58,675 bases of DNA from Glomus cerebriforme (lineage: Eukaryota > Glomeromycota > Glomeromycetes > Glomerales > Glomeraceae), in contig QKYT01000059.1 in NCBI GenBank assembly GCA_003550305.1, positions 46,602-105,276 on the forward strand. The letters run 5' to 3'. The notes beneath the pieces were generated by a model. That model searched no databases. It saw only the letters and a list, made by a program, of their open reading frames with translations, and was not told the DNA's origin. The first letter of the stretch is position 1, and each line of letters opens with the position of its first letter. Shown in pieces: positions 12,146 through 22,870 of this stretch. The position numbers and the translations under genes are program-made.

Positions 12146-12697
12146 CACTGGTCAAAAACTGATCTATCTTACAGATATCTTACAGATATCTTATAAATAT
12201 CGGGTACTCAAAATGCGTAAATTCTGCTATACATCGGGTACCCAATATGTATACTATAGAATTAAAAAATACAATTTATTAATTATCTCGCTATCCAGTG
12301 ATCATAAAAAGATGAAATATAGCTCATTCGATTCGCCTCACTGAGACGTATCGAATGGTACTAATTTCGCATTTCTAGGTGTGATAGATGTCGAGATATT
12401 TGACAAATCGGCATTTTTTATTTGTTTTTTTACGATTTATCGAATATCTCAGCATCTATCGCACCTAGAAATGCGAAATTAGTACCATTCGATACGTCTC
12501 AGTGAGGCGAATCGAATGAGATATATTTCATCTTTTTATGATCACTGGATAGCGAGATAATTAATAAATTGTATTTTTTAATTCTATAGTATACATATTG
12601 GGTACCCGATGTATAGCAGAATTTACGCATTTTGGGTACCCGATATTTATAAGATATCTGTAAGATATCTGTAAGATAGATCAGTTTTTGACCAGTG
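12146..12697. repeat. 552-bp near-perfect inverted repeat (foldback/MITE)
   Basis: Two 265-bp arms (12146-12410 and 12433-12697) are reverse complements with only a few mismatches, around a 22-nt T-rich loop. The outer ends read CACTGGTCAAAAACTGATCT and its complement. The arms contain a doubled TTACAGATATC motif and GGGTACCC. No clear target duplication flanks it. It codes for nothing convincing. It is most likely a foldback MITE, perhaps of mariner type, and any transcript across it would form a long double-stranded RNA. Confidence 0.85.
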
Positions 12698-12779
12698 TAC
12701 TTTATGTAATCATGAAATGTAACTTATGATTTTAGAAATAAATTTCTTACTTTGAGAATCTAACATTTGATAATCTAAT

Positions 12780-13870
12780 TAAGAATTATTTTTTTCTTTA
12801 GTTCTATACTATGGTTAAAAAAATTGAAAAAAAAATACAAAATAGATGTTTCAATTGTTGACCTTGACCCTACCAAAAATGAAAGTAATAGTAATAATAG
12901 TTCATCATTTAAAAGAAGATCTCCTGTTTATGAATATTTTACTTTCAAAACTCNAAAATGGCATTGCAATTATTGCAGTAAACAGTTCTCAGACAAGGCT
13001 ACTACTACTNTTTGGCATCATATTAATGGAAACTATCCAAAAGTGTGTAAAACTCAGAAAGGGNAGGGGAATGAAGAAAATGGGAAAATAGAAAAATATA
13101 TTAATAGAAAAGAAAATGCAAGTCAATCAAAAAAATAAAAAAATATTATGCATTTACAAAAGGAGAAATATACACAATAGCTACAGGCAAGTTTCGTTTT
13201 AATTGCTTTATATAATTTATTATATTTATAATTAATTATTCAATTATATCTATTAATAATAGTAATGGATCTTCATTTGAAACTTCAATACTATATCGAC
13301 AACTAATGGAAAGAACTGTTTATACAGGATGCAAGATCATTAGTTACTAATTTGTAAGAAACTACATACAAGGTTAATAATACTGAAGTTGAAGAATCTT
13401 TAGTAGATGATTCAGATAACATTTTTGGTTGTATCTTTAAGAAACAGAAAATTGATAATAGAAACAAACTTAAATTATACCTTAACGAGAAAATAGCTTT
13501 TGGAAAAACAGACATTCTTTTATGATGAAAGGTATATTAATATTATATTTAATTATAAAATATTATATAATTGATTTTATTGAATTTATTTTTTTCTTAT
13601 TTTTTCAGTTACATGAAGAGGAATATCCAAACTTGTCAAAAATGGCGTATGACTACTATCTAGCTATTTCAGGTTAATTTATAAAATTAATAAATTTTCT
13701 ATTAAATTATTTGTTTACATATTATTATTATTTTTTATAACTTCCAGTGCGCTTGTAGAGAAGATATTTTTGGGTGGAACAGATTTGGTTGAACAGAAAC
13801 GATGTAATCTTAAAAATAAAACTATATAGGAAATTATGTACCTCAAAGGATGGTGGAAATCTGATCTTGG
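12780..13870 (+). pseudogene. Decayed BED zinc-finger hAT transposase
   Basis: A BED-type finger lies at about 12910-13050 (SPVYEYFTFKT, KWHCNYCSKQFSDK, then WHHINGNYPKVCK). The C-terminal hAT dimerisation region follows at 13370-13860: DIFGCIFKKQKIDNRNKL, LYLNEKIAFGKTDIL, LHEEEYPNLSKMAYDYYLAI, EKIFLGGTDLVEQKRCNL and YLKGWWKS. Between them the catalytic core is missing, and stops and intron-like insertions break the frame. Several N calls fall in it. The family call is secure; the copy is clearly dead. Confidence 0.75.
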
Positions 13871-14669
13871 TGGATCAATCATTATAAATGATTGATTTTA
13901 TAATAAAAANNAAANNANNAANNAANTTNAANNNNAAAATAATTAAACTTTTGAATTGTTTATTGTATAATTTTTATTCTAATAAGTTGAGCTGGCTCGA
14001 GCTTTTCAAGCTGAGCTCATTGCTGGCTTGAGTTCATTCAAGCCAGTTTGCGAGTCACCAAGTCAATTTAAATATGACTTGACTTGATTTAAGCTTAGCT
14101 TAGCTTAAAAACTTGCAAGCTAGCTTAGCTTATATAAAGCTTTAATTATATTTGAAAATAAAAAAACAAAATATGTTTAAGTATTTTTACAAAAAAATTT
14201 ATAACTTTACAACCACTTAAGCTAACCTTATAAAAATTAATATACAAGTATTTCTATATCTGCTGAATAATTATTTTAAGTATTTTTTATCCATTTAGTT
14301 TAACTAAAATAACAAATTTATGTTATGAAATCTCTATATAATATGAAAAATGCATTTGTTGAAATTATTAAAATATAACTTTATAATAAAATTTTACATA
14401 AGTTCTAAATTATTATTAAAAAAATATTTAGCTTTATTAATTAATAAAAACTTCTAAAATAAATGTTTAAAACAAAAAGAAAGAAAAGAAAGAAAGGAAA
14501 AAATGATTTGAAAAGTTTATTATCAGAATAATAAACAAATAAACATTATTTAAGGGTGATGCCAAAAATGGAAATGTGATCAGAGAGTGAGTAATATTAA
14601 TCTTACCTCAATTTCCAAGATGAAATTTTTTCTTTTTTTAATTAGTTTAATCTAATATTAATATATAAA
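13871..14669. other. AT-rich spacer with short internal repeats
   Basis: Holds a cluster of N calls at 13910-13936 and a patch at 13985-14145 where GAGCT/AAGCTTAGCT-type words recur in both orientations. No gene is seen. The last bases, 14670-14679, are the probable left target-site duplication of the MULE. Confidence 0.4.
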
Positions 14670-14679
14670 TTTATATATA

Positions 14680-14878
14680 GGAAAATTTATTCCTCACCCT
14701 GGAGTGAGATCAATATTCCTCACCCCGTCACGTGATCATATAATGATATATAAATATAACACCTATCGTTTAGTAACATTAAAATTTGTTCAGTTAGTTC
14801 AGTTGGTAGAATGCTAAATATTTTATTTTTTTTATCATAGAAACGTAGGTTCCATTCCTGCACTGGGCTTTTAATTCT
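14680..14878 (+). repeat. MULE left terminal inverted repeat
   Basis: About 199 bp matching the reverse complement of 18248-18446. In order it holds GGAAAATTTATTCC, two copies of a TATTCCTCACCC-type word, a GTCACGTGAT box (14727-14736), ACACCTATCGTTTAGTAAC and the tRNA-like sequence. Confidence 0.8.
14788..14868 (+). other. tRNA-like sequence in left terminal repeat
   Basis: An acceptor-like 5' end (GTTCAGT) pairs with ACTGGGC at the 3' end, apart from a G-T and weaker pairs. A box A-like TAGTTCAGTTGG and a T-arm-like GTAGGTTCCATTCCTGC are present; the B box is altered (TTCC in place of TTCG). The anticodon arm is abnormal, with a run of T residues that would act as a Pol III terminator. It is not a working tRNA gene. 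Confidence 0.6.
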
Positions 14879-15064
14879 TTTTTTTTATTTTTATTATGAT
14901 TATCTTGTATTACTATAATACATCGTGTAATACGCATCTTCGTGATGCATCTTTTTCACGTGTAGACGTGTTTCACTTTCAAAGATGCTTTTTTATTGTA
15001 AAACACATGAAATCACAACAATACATATTATTGGTGCGGATAGACCGATGGACATTGCATCATA

Positions 15065-17829
15065 ATGAGTCTAACCAAAGATGTCCTTCAGATAAATAAT
15101 GGTGGTAATGAAAACAGTACGCCTTTCGCTGAAAATATAGTAGGTTCTGAATTTGCGAATTGTGTTAGTTTGCCTTCAATCTATACACCAATTGAGTTTA
15201 AAGTGAGAATGAAATTTTATTCTATGTCTATTGCCGTTCATTTTATTGAGCAATTTGCTCTTTAAAAAAACTTTGCAGTTGTTAAACACAAGAACGAAAC
15301 TTTTTGGATGGTACTTGTAGAAAGAGAGTATTTAAATGTGATTTAGAGAGGAAATATGAGGAGAAACTTTCAAGACTACTGTTAGGTAAAATAAAGAATA
15401 AGGGGGAGCAAAAAGCAGGGATGTACGTGACAAGTAAACATTAATTGAAAAAGAGAATCACCAATAGCATATGTAATGTTGTTTAACAATGAACATAACC
15501 ATGAAATTTCTGTCAAAACTGTAAAGTTTACTATTGCATACAGAAATTTTTCTGAAGAGATTATAAAGCTAATAGAATTTTATGTTGTGTATGGCCGATG
15601 TGATTTAACAACAATTAGGAATCTTCTTTAACCAAAATATCCTGATCGTGTATTTCTTACTCAAGATCTTGAAAATGCTATTCAAAGAATTAAACGAGAA
15701 AATGGATTAAACCTGGGTGATGTGACATCTTTGCTAATCAAGCTTTTTGAATTTCAAGCCAATGATCCTGCATGGTTTGTAAAGCTATTATTAGATGATA
15801 ATCGGCTAGTTGGTATCTTTTGGATGTCACCAGAACAGCGCGAAAGATGGTCAAAATTTCATGTCATTATCATTCATGATAATACTGCCCGAACTAACAA
15901 GTATAATTATCNATTAAGTCTCTTTATCTTAATTGATAATTATAATAAGAGCAGATTAGCAGCTCAGGCATTTATGCAGAATGAAAGGCAAGAATCTTAT
16001 GAGTGGGTGCTTCGATGTTATCTTGAGGCATGCGAGACTCCTCCATTGACATTTGTAACTGATGCTGATCCNGCAATGATNGCGGCCATTTCTATTGTAT
16101 TTCCCAAANCTNATCATATGCAATGTTTATATCACCTCTATCAGAACATTCCAAAGAACCTTCGTTCATGTTTAGGTTCGCTATATCAAGAATTTCTTAG
16201 AGACTTTAAAGCAATTCAATGATCTTATTGCGAAAGTGTCTTTGAAAGACAATCTCAAGATCTAATTAAAAAATATGCACTAGGAAGAAAATACATAATT
16301 ACAATGCTACTAAATCAAAAGCATACCTGGGTGAAATGCTTTACATCACGGCATTTTACAGCAGGAACACAATCAACACAACGCGTTGAGCCAGAAAACG
16401 CATTAATACAAAAGGCTGTGCAATCGAGTTTTTCTCTCTCCCAAGTTCAAGAAGCCATTAAAAATCACCTCGAATTTGAATCTATAAATAATCTTTATTC
16501 TATCTGAAAAATCTCAACACTACAATATGCATAACCATTTGTTATCGAAACATTTTTTACTAGTATTGATAACAACATAAAGAAATATCTCACTCAACNG
16601 ATCNATGATGNACATTTTAAACAAATGTGNCAATCTGTATGTTATCGTGCATATCAAGTACCAATTTCAGAAGCCTTGACATCGGAAGATGATTCATTTG
16701 AGCCAATTCTTAATGGAGAGAATTCTGGTGCTGAAATTCCTCCTGAAGTAGATGAAGATCGAAGCTTAATCTGCAATCTTTAATTGAAACAATTGAACAT
16801 GATGATATTCTTGAGATTTGAAAGGTTTTCCGATATAATTACCCTAAGTGCTATTAATACGTAATTCTACTTAACACTGGTGAGCATTTATGTACATGCT
16901 TTATGCTTGTCACTCATGGTATTATATGCCGGCACTTTTTTAAAGTATTTGTTGAATCTTCCAAAGCATGTTTTCATCTGAAGCTGATTTCTTGCTGATG
17001 GTATAAAGATGAATATATTAGTTCAAGTGAGAGTGACTTTAACGAAATGGTTATAGGTAATCCCAATTCTAACCATACATTAGAATTTACCCAAAAGTAC
17101 ATTATGAATAAGGTTGCTTGTTTAAACCTCTTCAAAATCCTATGATTAGTTTCATCAAAATTTTACTATAGATTTATTATAGTTTTGGCAGAGTTTTGGC
17201 AATTTTGGCAATTATAATAGGTTTCGGCAGTTTCGCTTTTCTCCAGAGTTTCACCAGTTTTTTAATATAACTTTAATATAGTTTTGGCAAAATTTCGCTT
17301 TTCAGTGAAACGCCATCTTGCCAAAACCCCTAGGTTTCGGCAAGTAACCTTAATTATAAATGATATTTCAGATTATGACAAACAAGTATCACAAAATCAA
17401 CTGAAATATGATACTTTAATGGGCGAAGCGAAAAAAGCTATTCAATTCACAATTCAGAATAGTGATGATGAACTAATTCAGTTTATAAGAGATTTTAATA
17501 AAAGAAAGGAAGATCAATAAATTCAGGCTGAATCAATTAAACAGCAAGAAATATTGGCAAATAAAAGAACGAATAAGAATGATAATCAAGTTATTCATAG
17601 AACAGATAGAGTATTAGTTGATTCTAATGAAGTTTTGGATCCATTAAGACATCAATCAAAAGGAAGACCACCAGCAAAACAATTGAAGTCATTTATCGAA
17701 ACTGGAAGCAAGACAAGTTTGAAAAACAAAGATAAGGGCGAACAAACAGCTGATGGGGGTCGTAAATGTGGTATGTGTGAGGAAAATGGTTATTATCGCA
17801 GTACTTGTTCAAAGAATCAAGTAAATTGA
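15065..17829 (+). pseudogene. Broken MULE/FAR1-type transposase
   Basis: An ATG at 15065 opens a FAR1-like N-terminus (VGSEFANCVSLPSIYTPIEF) that ends in a stop at 15265. After frameshifts the main catalytic segment runs about 15632-16222: GIFWMSPEQRERW, IIHDNTARTNKYNY, RQESYEWVLRCYLEA and TFVTDAD, with HMQCLYHLYQNIPKNL. This is the MULE DDE domain. A SWIM zinc finger follows near 16880-16965 (HLCTCFMLVTHGIICRHFF). A GRPPAKQLKSF linker and a small Cys-rich finger (CGMCEENGYYRSTC) at 17554-17829 close it. Stops, frameshifts and an inserted repeat at about 17155-17345 show it is dead. Confidence 0.8.
17155..17345. repeat. TTTTGGCA-rich repeat inserted in the transposase
   Basis: This stretch interrupts the transposase reading frame and is full of TTTTGGCA and TTTCGGCA words; CTTGCCAAAACCCCTAGG near its end is their complement. 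Its left part (complement TGCCAAAACTATAATAAA) recurs at about 54980-55025. It is probably a small dispersed element. Confidence 0.5.
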
Positions 17830-18031
17830 TTAATAAAAGCTTATTATTTTAACGAACGAGCATAAAGTAAGCATAATGCAGACCCAGTGCAGGAATCGAA
17901 CCNGCGTTNGTGTTATAAACGCTTATTTTTAAGGTTCAAAGAANGATTAAAAAATTTAAATCCCGATTTTAACAAAAATCCTTGAGGATTTTTGTTGACA
18001 TAAGAAACTCNNGAATTAATTAAAATTAAAA

Positions 18032-18109
18032 GCCCAGTGCAGGAATCGAACCNGCGTTTCTATGATAAAAAAAAAATATCTAGCGTTCTGCCAACTGAAC
18101 TAACTGAGC
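18032..18109 (-). other. tRNA-like sequence, inner right copy
   Basis: On the minus strand it reads GCTCAGT ... ACTGGGC as a 7-bp acceptor-like stem with one G-T pair, box A TAGTTCAGTTGG, and box B GGTTCGATTCC, which fits the eukaryotic consensus. The anticodon arm is a CTAGATA/TATCATAG stem around a run of ten T residues. A Pol III promoter is plausible, but the T run should end transcription early. Confidence 0.6.
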
Positions 18110-18247
18110 AAATTTTAATGTTACTAAACGATAGGTGTTATAAACGCTTATTTTTTAAGGTTCAAAGAACGATTAAAAAATTTAAATCCCAATTTTAACA
18201 AAAATCCTTGAGGATTTTTGTTGACATAAGAAATTCTGGAATTAATT

Positions 18248-18446
18248 AAAATTAAAAGGCCCAGTGCAGGAATCGAACCCGCATTTCTATGATAAAAAAA
18301 TAAAATATCTAGCGTTCTACCAACTGAACTAACTGAGCAAATTTTAATGTTACTAAATGATAGGTATTATATTTATATATCATTATATAATCACGTGATG
18401 GGGTGAGGAATATTGATTTTATTCGGGGTGAGGAATAAATTTTTCC
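18248..18446 (-). repeat. MULE right terminal inverted repeat
   Basis: Reverse-complement partner of 14680-14878, including the CACGTG box at 18390-18399 and the tRNA-like sequence at 18259-18338. Ends in GAGGAATAAATTTTTCC. Confidence 0.8.
18259..18338 (-). other. tRNA-like sequence in right terminal repeat
   Basis: Same structure as the copy at 18032-18109, with intact box A and box B (GGGTTCGATTCC) and an acceptor-like stem. The anticodon arm again contains a broken T run. Treat it as tRNA-derived, not as a tRNA gene. Confidence 0.6.
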
Positions 18447-18456
18447 TTTATATATT

Positions 18457-19001
18457 TATATTTTTTACTATAAAATATAAATCAATAAATTTATGTAAGC
18501 TTTTTTATAAATTATTATAAGTATAAAAAATCTTTTCTTAAGTTTAATAATATATTTTAAATATTTCTTTTTTAGTAATTTTTAATAAAAATAGACAGTA
18601 TATTTTATATGATTTTACTAAATATCATCAGTGATAAAGGATCCCGAACAATCTATATATAGGTCAGATAAAATTTCAAAATTTACTATGATCAATAAGC
18701 AAACTATTTTCAACTCTGCTAAGNAAACTCTCATTATGANTTAAGAAAATTTGGCTCTNCTAAGCAAACTGTTTTGTGACTTATATATATTAAGTAAAAT
18801 TTGTAGTTTTTCTATATTAAACTCAAAATNNGCATTTAAANCNTACTTTATGAGATTAAGTAAAGTTGTAGAGCAAATAAAATTACANGTAATANTNAAA
18901 TTTCAAAAGTATATAACNNATAGTTAAGGCTCACGATTAACTTTCGTACTCTGATTTTGCATTTTTAACAGTTTTTCTATATTAAACTCAAAATTAGCAT
19001 T
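18457..19001. other. AT-rich spacer with N calls and a duplicated segment
   Basis: The segment GTTTTTCTATATTAAACTCA occurs near 18805 and again near 18971. A GTTGTAGAGCAAATAAAATT segment at about 18863 recurs beyond the gap near 20655. No coding content is seen. Confidence 0.45.
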
Positions 19002-19190
19002 TACAATTGTCCCCCTCTATAGGCATCTCCTGTTTAGTCATACCTCCCTTATAAGCACATTTATGCTTGGCCCAAGTTACTAATAATATTATTAAAAAAA
19101 CCTCTTTTATAGTCACATTATATAGGTTTTTTATAATCTCACCTTTTTTTTCAGTTCCGAGGAGTGTAATTATATAGGAGGATGACTGTA
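19002..19190. mobile_element. MITE, 186-bp family, copy A
   Basis: Flanked by TA. The left end is CAATTGTCCCCCTCTATAGG and the right end is AGGAGGATGACTG. Inside are two inverted halves, one with CCTCCCTTATAAGCACATTT and one with TTATATAGGTTTTTTATAAT. A second copy in opposite orientation lies at 51436-51627, with shared words throughout. The ends fit the CAGTC... style of Tigger/pogo elements, but no coding part remains. Confidence 0.7.
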
Positions 19191-19548
19191 TATCTTACTT
19201 TTTGAGATTATTGCAGTTTTCAAAAAAATTGATTTGCATGAAATTTACTAAAATTAAATTTTAATTTTACTCCTATTTTTAAGTAGCGTAAAGAACAGTA
19301 ATATGTAAAAAAAAAATTTTCTTTTTTAAAATATAATTTTTTTTTCATTTATACAAAGAACAGAAGTTAAAGGTTTTATAAAATAAGTTTCAAATATCCT
19401 TTTATATGCTTTTTTATAATTTATAATACATTATTTCCATGATTACACTCTGTGATTACATGTGATTACAAATGAATATAAATAATTATATTATAAGTAA
19501 GAAACTTTTATTTAATAATTTTGATTAAAACAACTTTTAAAATATATA

Positions 19549-19589
19549 TACAGTCGTCCCCCTCTATAGTCACCCCCTGTATAAGCACA
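19549..19589 (+). mobile_element. MITE-family left end cut by the assembly gap
   Basis: TA followed by CAGTCGTCCCCCTCTATAGT and GTATAAGCACA, then N. This is the same left terminus as the 186-bp MITE family. The rest is hidden in the gap. Confidence 0.55.
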
Positions 19590-20529
19590 NNNNNNNNNNN
19601 NNNNNNNNNNNNNNNNNNNNNNNNNNNNNNNNNNNNNNNNNNNNNNNNNNNNNNNNNNNNNNNNNNNNNNNNNNNNNNNNNNNNNNNNNNNNNNNNNNNN
19701 NNNNNNNNNNNNNNNNNNNNNNNNNNNNNNNNNNNNNNNNNNNNNNNNNNNNNNNNNNNNNNNNNNNNNNNNNNNNNNNNNNNNNNNNNNNNNNNNNNNN
19801 NNNNNNNNNNNNNNNNNNNNNNNNNNNNNNNNNNNNNNNNNNNNNNNNNNNNNNNNNNNNNNNNNNNNNNNNNNNNNNNNNNNNNNNNNNNNNNNNNNNN
19901 NNNNNNNNNNNNNNNNNNNNNNNNNNNNNNNNNNNNNNNNNNNNNNNNNNNNNNNNNNNNNNNNNNNNNNNNNNNNNNNNNNNNNNNNNNNNNNNNNNNN
20001 NNNNNNNNNNNNNNNNNNNNNNNNNNNNNNNNNNNNNNNNNNNNNNNNNNNNNNNNNNNNNNNNNNNNNNNNNNNNNNNNNNNNNNNNNNNNNNNNNNNN
20101 NNNNNNNNNNNNNNNNNNNNNNNNNNNNNNNNNNNNNNNNNNNNNNNNNNNNNNNNNNNNNNNNNNNNNNNNNNNNNNNNNNNNNNNNNNNNNNNNNNNN
20201 NNNNNNNNNNNNNNNNNNNNNNNNNNNNNNNNNNNNNNNNNNNNNNNNNNNNNNNNNNNNNNNNNNNNNNNNNNNNNNNNNNNNNNNNNNNNNNNNNNNN
20301 NNNNNNNNNNNNNNNNNNNNNNNNNNNNNNNNNNNNNNNNNNNNNNNNNNNNNNNNNNNNNNNNNNNNNNNNNNNNNNNNNNNNNNNNNNNNNNNNNNNN
20401 NNNNNNNNNNNNNNNNNNNNNNNNNNNNNNNNNNNNNNNNNNNNNNNNNNNNNNNNNNNNNNNNNNNNNNNNNNNNNNNNNNNNNNNNNNNNNNNNNNNN
20501 NNNNNNNNNNNNNNNNNNNNNNNNNNNNN
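19590..20529. other. Assembly gap, 940 N
   Basis: Unknown bases only. It is probably repeat-induced, since a MITE end abuts it on the left and a duplicated segment lies on both sides. Confidence 0.99.
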
Positions 20530-21059
20530 GTGATTAAAAATATTGGTTTTATTGGCTAATTTGTTTATAACATGTGATTGTATTTATGTTTTTTGTATTA
20601 CAAATATTTATTGCAAATTTTTATGCAGATCATTTTTTTTGAAAACTGCAATAAGCAAAGTTGTAGAGCAAATAAAATTACATATAATATTCAAATTTTA
20701 AAAGTAAACAATAGTTAAAAAATGTTAAATTTTACTATAAAAAATCATTAAAAATTGTAAAAAAGTTACTAAGTAAAATAGATACAACTTTTAATGATTG
20801 ATGCAGAAATGGTATTGTAAAAACAAAAATTTGGAAAAAGAAAAAAACTTATTTTTCCTCCCTCCCATCCCTTCCATTTTCAACTTCTATATATCACTTT
20901 TGGTATTATATAAATGTGTATATATTTTAGACTTTGTTACGTAAAAGTTTGTTATGCAATTATGTATAATTTCATTGCACGATCACGTATAAAAATAGAT
21001 TAATTTTTGTTACACTGTCATATATAAAAATAGATTAGATTTTGTTATACCGTCATGTA
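20530..21059. other. AT-rich spacer, no gene
   Basis: Contains imperfect direct repeats of TATAAAAATAGATTA with TTTTGTTA at about 20990-21060. No coding content is seen. Confidence 0.4.
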
Positions 21060-21873
21060 TTATCGCCATTTTCAAATTACTGTGATCAGGTGATTTGTCG
21101 ATCAATTATAAAAAAAATAGTGTGACATAAAAGTGCGTACTAGTAAAAATTTCTCACACAGTCATTTTCTTTACAACTTTTTAATTTTTATTAAACTTCA
21201 TAATCTAAAATAGTTAAAGTTTATGTTTTCAGAAAGTATTTTATATGAGAGTATTCTTTAAAGCTTGAGATTCCTATTTTCAATTCCTAACGATTCTTAG
21301 CGATTCCTGAAGATTCAAACGATTCCAAACGATTCCACTATAAGTTATATTATAGAAGTTCATTTTTAAGTTTATTATTGTAAAATATATTGATTATAAT
21401 GAGTGGAATTATTTCTTTTTGTTTTTTTTTGTATAAATCTTTAGTAAATTTGCATTTTTTTATAATTCTTATTCTAACTTAAATTTTTAATTTTTTTTAG
21501 AGAATAATTATTTTAAAAAGGTTTTTTTAACATCTTTATTGATTCATATATTCCTGTTATGAGTTTATAAGATTTGGAAATATTTAGTATTTTAATATTA
21601 GAGGAAATATTTATTTTTTAAAGGAATTTTTTACTTTTTTGTAATAATCACGAAAATAATTTGAATTTTTATAATAATTTATTATTTTTCCTTAATAAAT
21701 TTATTTATAATTATTGTATTTGATTAATTTATCTTATTACTGGTTTATTTTAATATTTTTATCTTTTTTTTTTAGTTTGTCTTCAGTCATTTTTTTATTT
21801 TCATATATTTTTGGTATTTTTTTATAATTGATCGACAAATCACCTGATCACAGTAATTTGAAAACGGTGATAA
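21060..21873. mobile_element. 814-bp non-autonomous element with ~55-bp inverted ends
   Basis: The left end, holding TCAAATTACTGTGATCAGG and TGATTTGTCGATCAATTATA, is repeated as its complement at about 21818-21873. The outer word is TTATCGCC at left and GGTGATAA at right, with one mismatch. The interior is AT-rich and has no reading frame. The transposon superfamily is not clear. Confidence 0.65.
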
Positions 21874-22870
21874 ATATATTAATTTTGTTTATATGTTTTT
21901 AATTTTAAGAGTATATTTTTAAAATATTTGACTTCATACAACATATTTCATATATTCCAAAATAAGTTTCTGCTATACAAACACATTACTGAGTTATCAA
22001 ATTTATATGTGCTACGTATATAAAATACTGACTATTTTAAATTTAATCCTTTAATAAATAAGCAAAAAAAAATCTCACTAGGGGGTAAAAATTTTCTATG
22101 TTTAATAAGCAAACTCAAATCCTACTTATTCATATATTGTTAGGAATCCTGATGGTAATTATTATTGTATATGAAATTCTTTTATTTTATTTGAATTTTT
22201 AACAAATATATTAATTTAATTATATTATAAACATTATTAATACATGTAAATTTGTGATTAGAAAAGCTGTTGTTTAGATAATTTTAAGAAAATTATGGTA
22301 ATTTGATTTTTACATTTTTTTTTATCTTTTAAGTTAAAATTTTTGAGCAATTGATATCAAACATATTTATTTATTATATCTATGATTTAAATTGTTTAAA
22401 TTATAAATTTTTTTTTTTAAGTATCTTAACTTTAGCCAAAATTATCATGTTTGGCCAGAATTAAGATTTAGCAATACCCTATTTTGTATATTGAAAATTA
22501 TTTAAAAATGAATTATAATAAAAGAAATAAATATTTAAAATAAAATCTGCAGTAAATAAAACATCAAATTTTCTAATTATCACGTGATTTATTTTCCGAC
22601 CAATTAAATTAAGTAATTTGTTTATGCAGTTTGTTTATATTATTTGTCTGCTATATTTATCTTTATTTATCTTTGTATGAAGTTGTCATAATTTTTACTG
22701 GCTGCTTTAATATTAAGTTTTATTTGCTGCGGCAAATTTTCCACCTGACACATAAAAATGATCGACCTCTACAATATATATTATTTCTTAACTATTTTAA
22801 ACTGTTTGTAAATCTGTCGTAATCGTTACCTCCTCATAGTATTTAACTTTACTTACATTCTTTTGTAAAT
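21874..22870. other. Upstream region of the Sel1-repeat gene
   Basis: About 1 kb of AT-rich DNA with no gene. An ATCACGTGAT palindrome lies at 22579-22588, 283 bp upstream of the start codon at 22871. Confidence 0.45.

Larger units (their letters stand above)
17882..18360. repeat. Tandem 225-bp units carrying tRNA-like sequences
   Basis: The unit starting TGTTATAAACGCTTATTTTT at 17911 recurs at 18136, so the period is about 225 bp. Each unit has a small hairpin-forming word (AAAATCCTTGAGGATTTTTG) and one tRNA-like sequence. A third, partial tRNA-like end lies at 17882-17909. Several N calls suggest that assembly had trouble here. Confidence 0.7.
14680..18446. mobile_element. MULE transposon with long terminal inverted repeats
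   Basis: The element is 3767 bp. Its outer ends, GGAAAATTTATTCCTCACC at left and the complement of GGTGAGGAATAAATTTTTCC at right, begin inverted repeats of about 200 bp. The flanks TTTATATATA (14670-14679) and TTTATATATT (18447-18456) look like a 9-10 bp target duplication, as expected for Mutator-like elements. Inside lies a broken MULE transposase (15065-17829). Both terminal repeats contain a tRNA-like sequence and a CACGTG box. The right end carries an additional tandem copy of the tRNA-like unit. Confidence 0.8.

Noticed and set aside
12111..12344. Open frame across the left arm of the long hairpin
   Set aside because: It lies mostly in the inverted repeat, has no protein-like composition, and its frame follows from the repeat.
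14788..14868. A real tRNA gene
   Set aside because: The anticodon loop is replaced by a T run on an abnormal stem, and box B is altered. tRNA-like at most.
17882..18360. CRISPR-like array
   Set aside because: Units are 225 bp with tRNA-like content in a eukaryotic transposon; no short repeat-spacer pattern.
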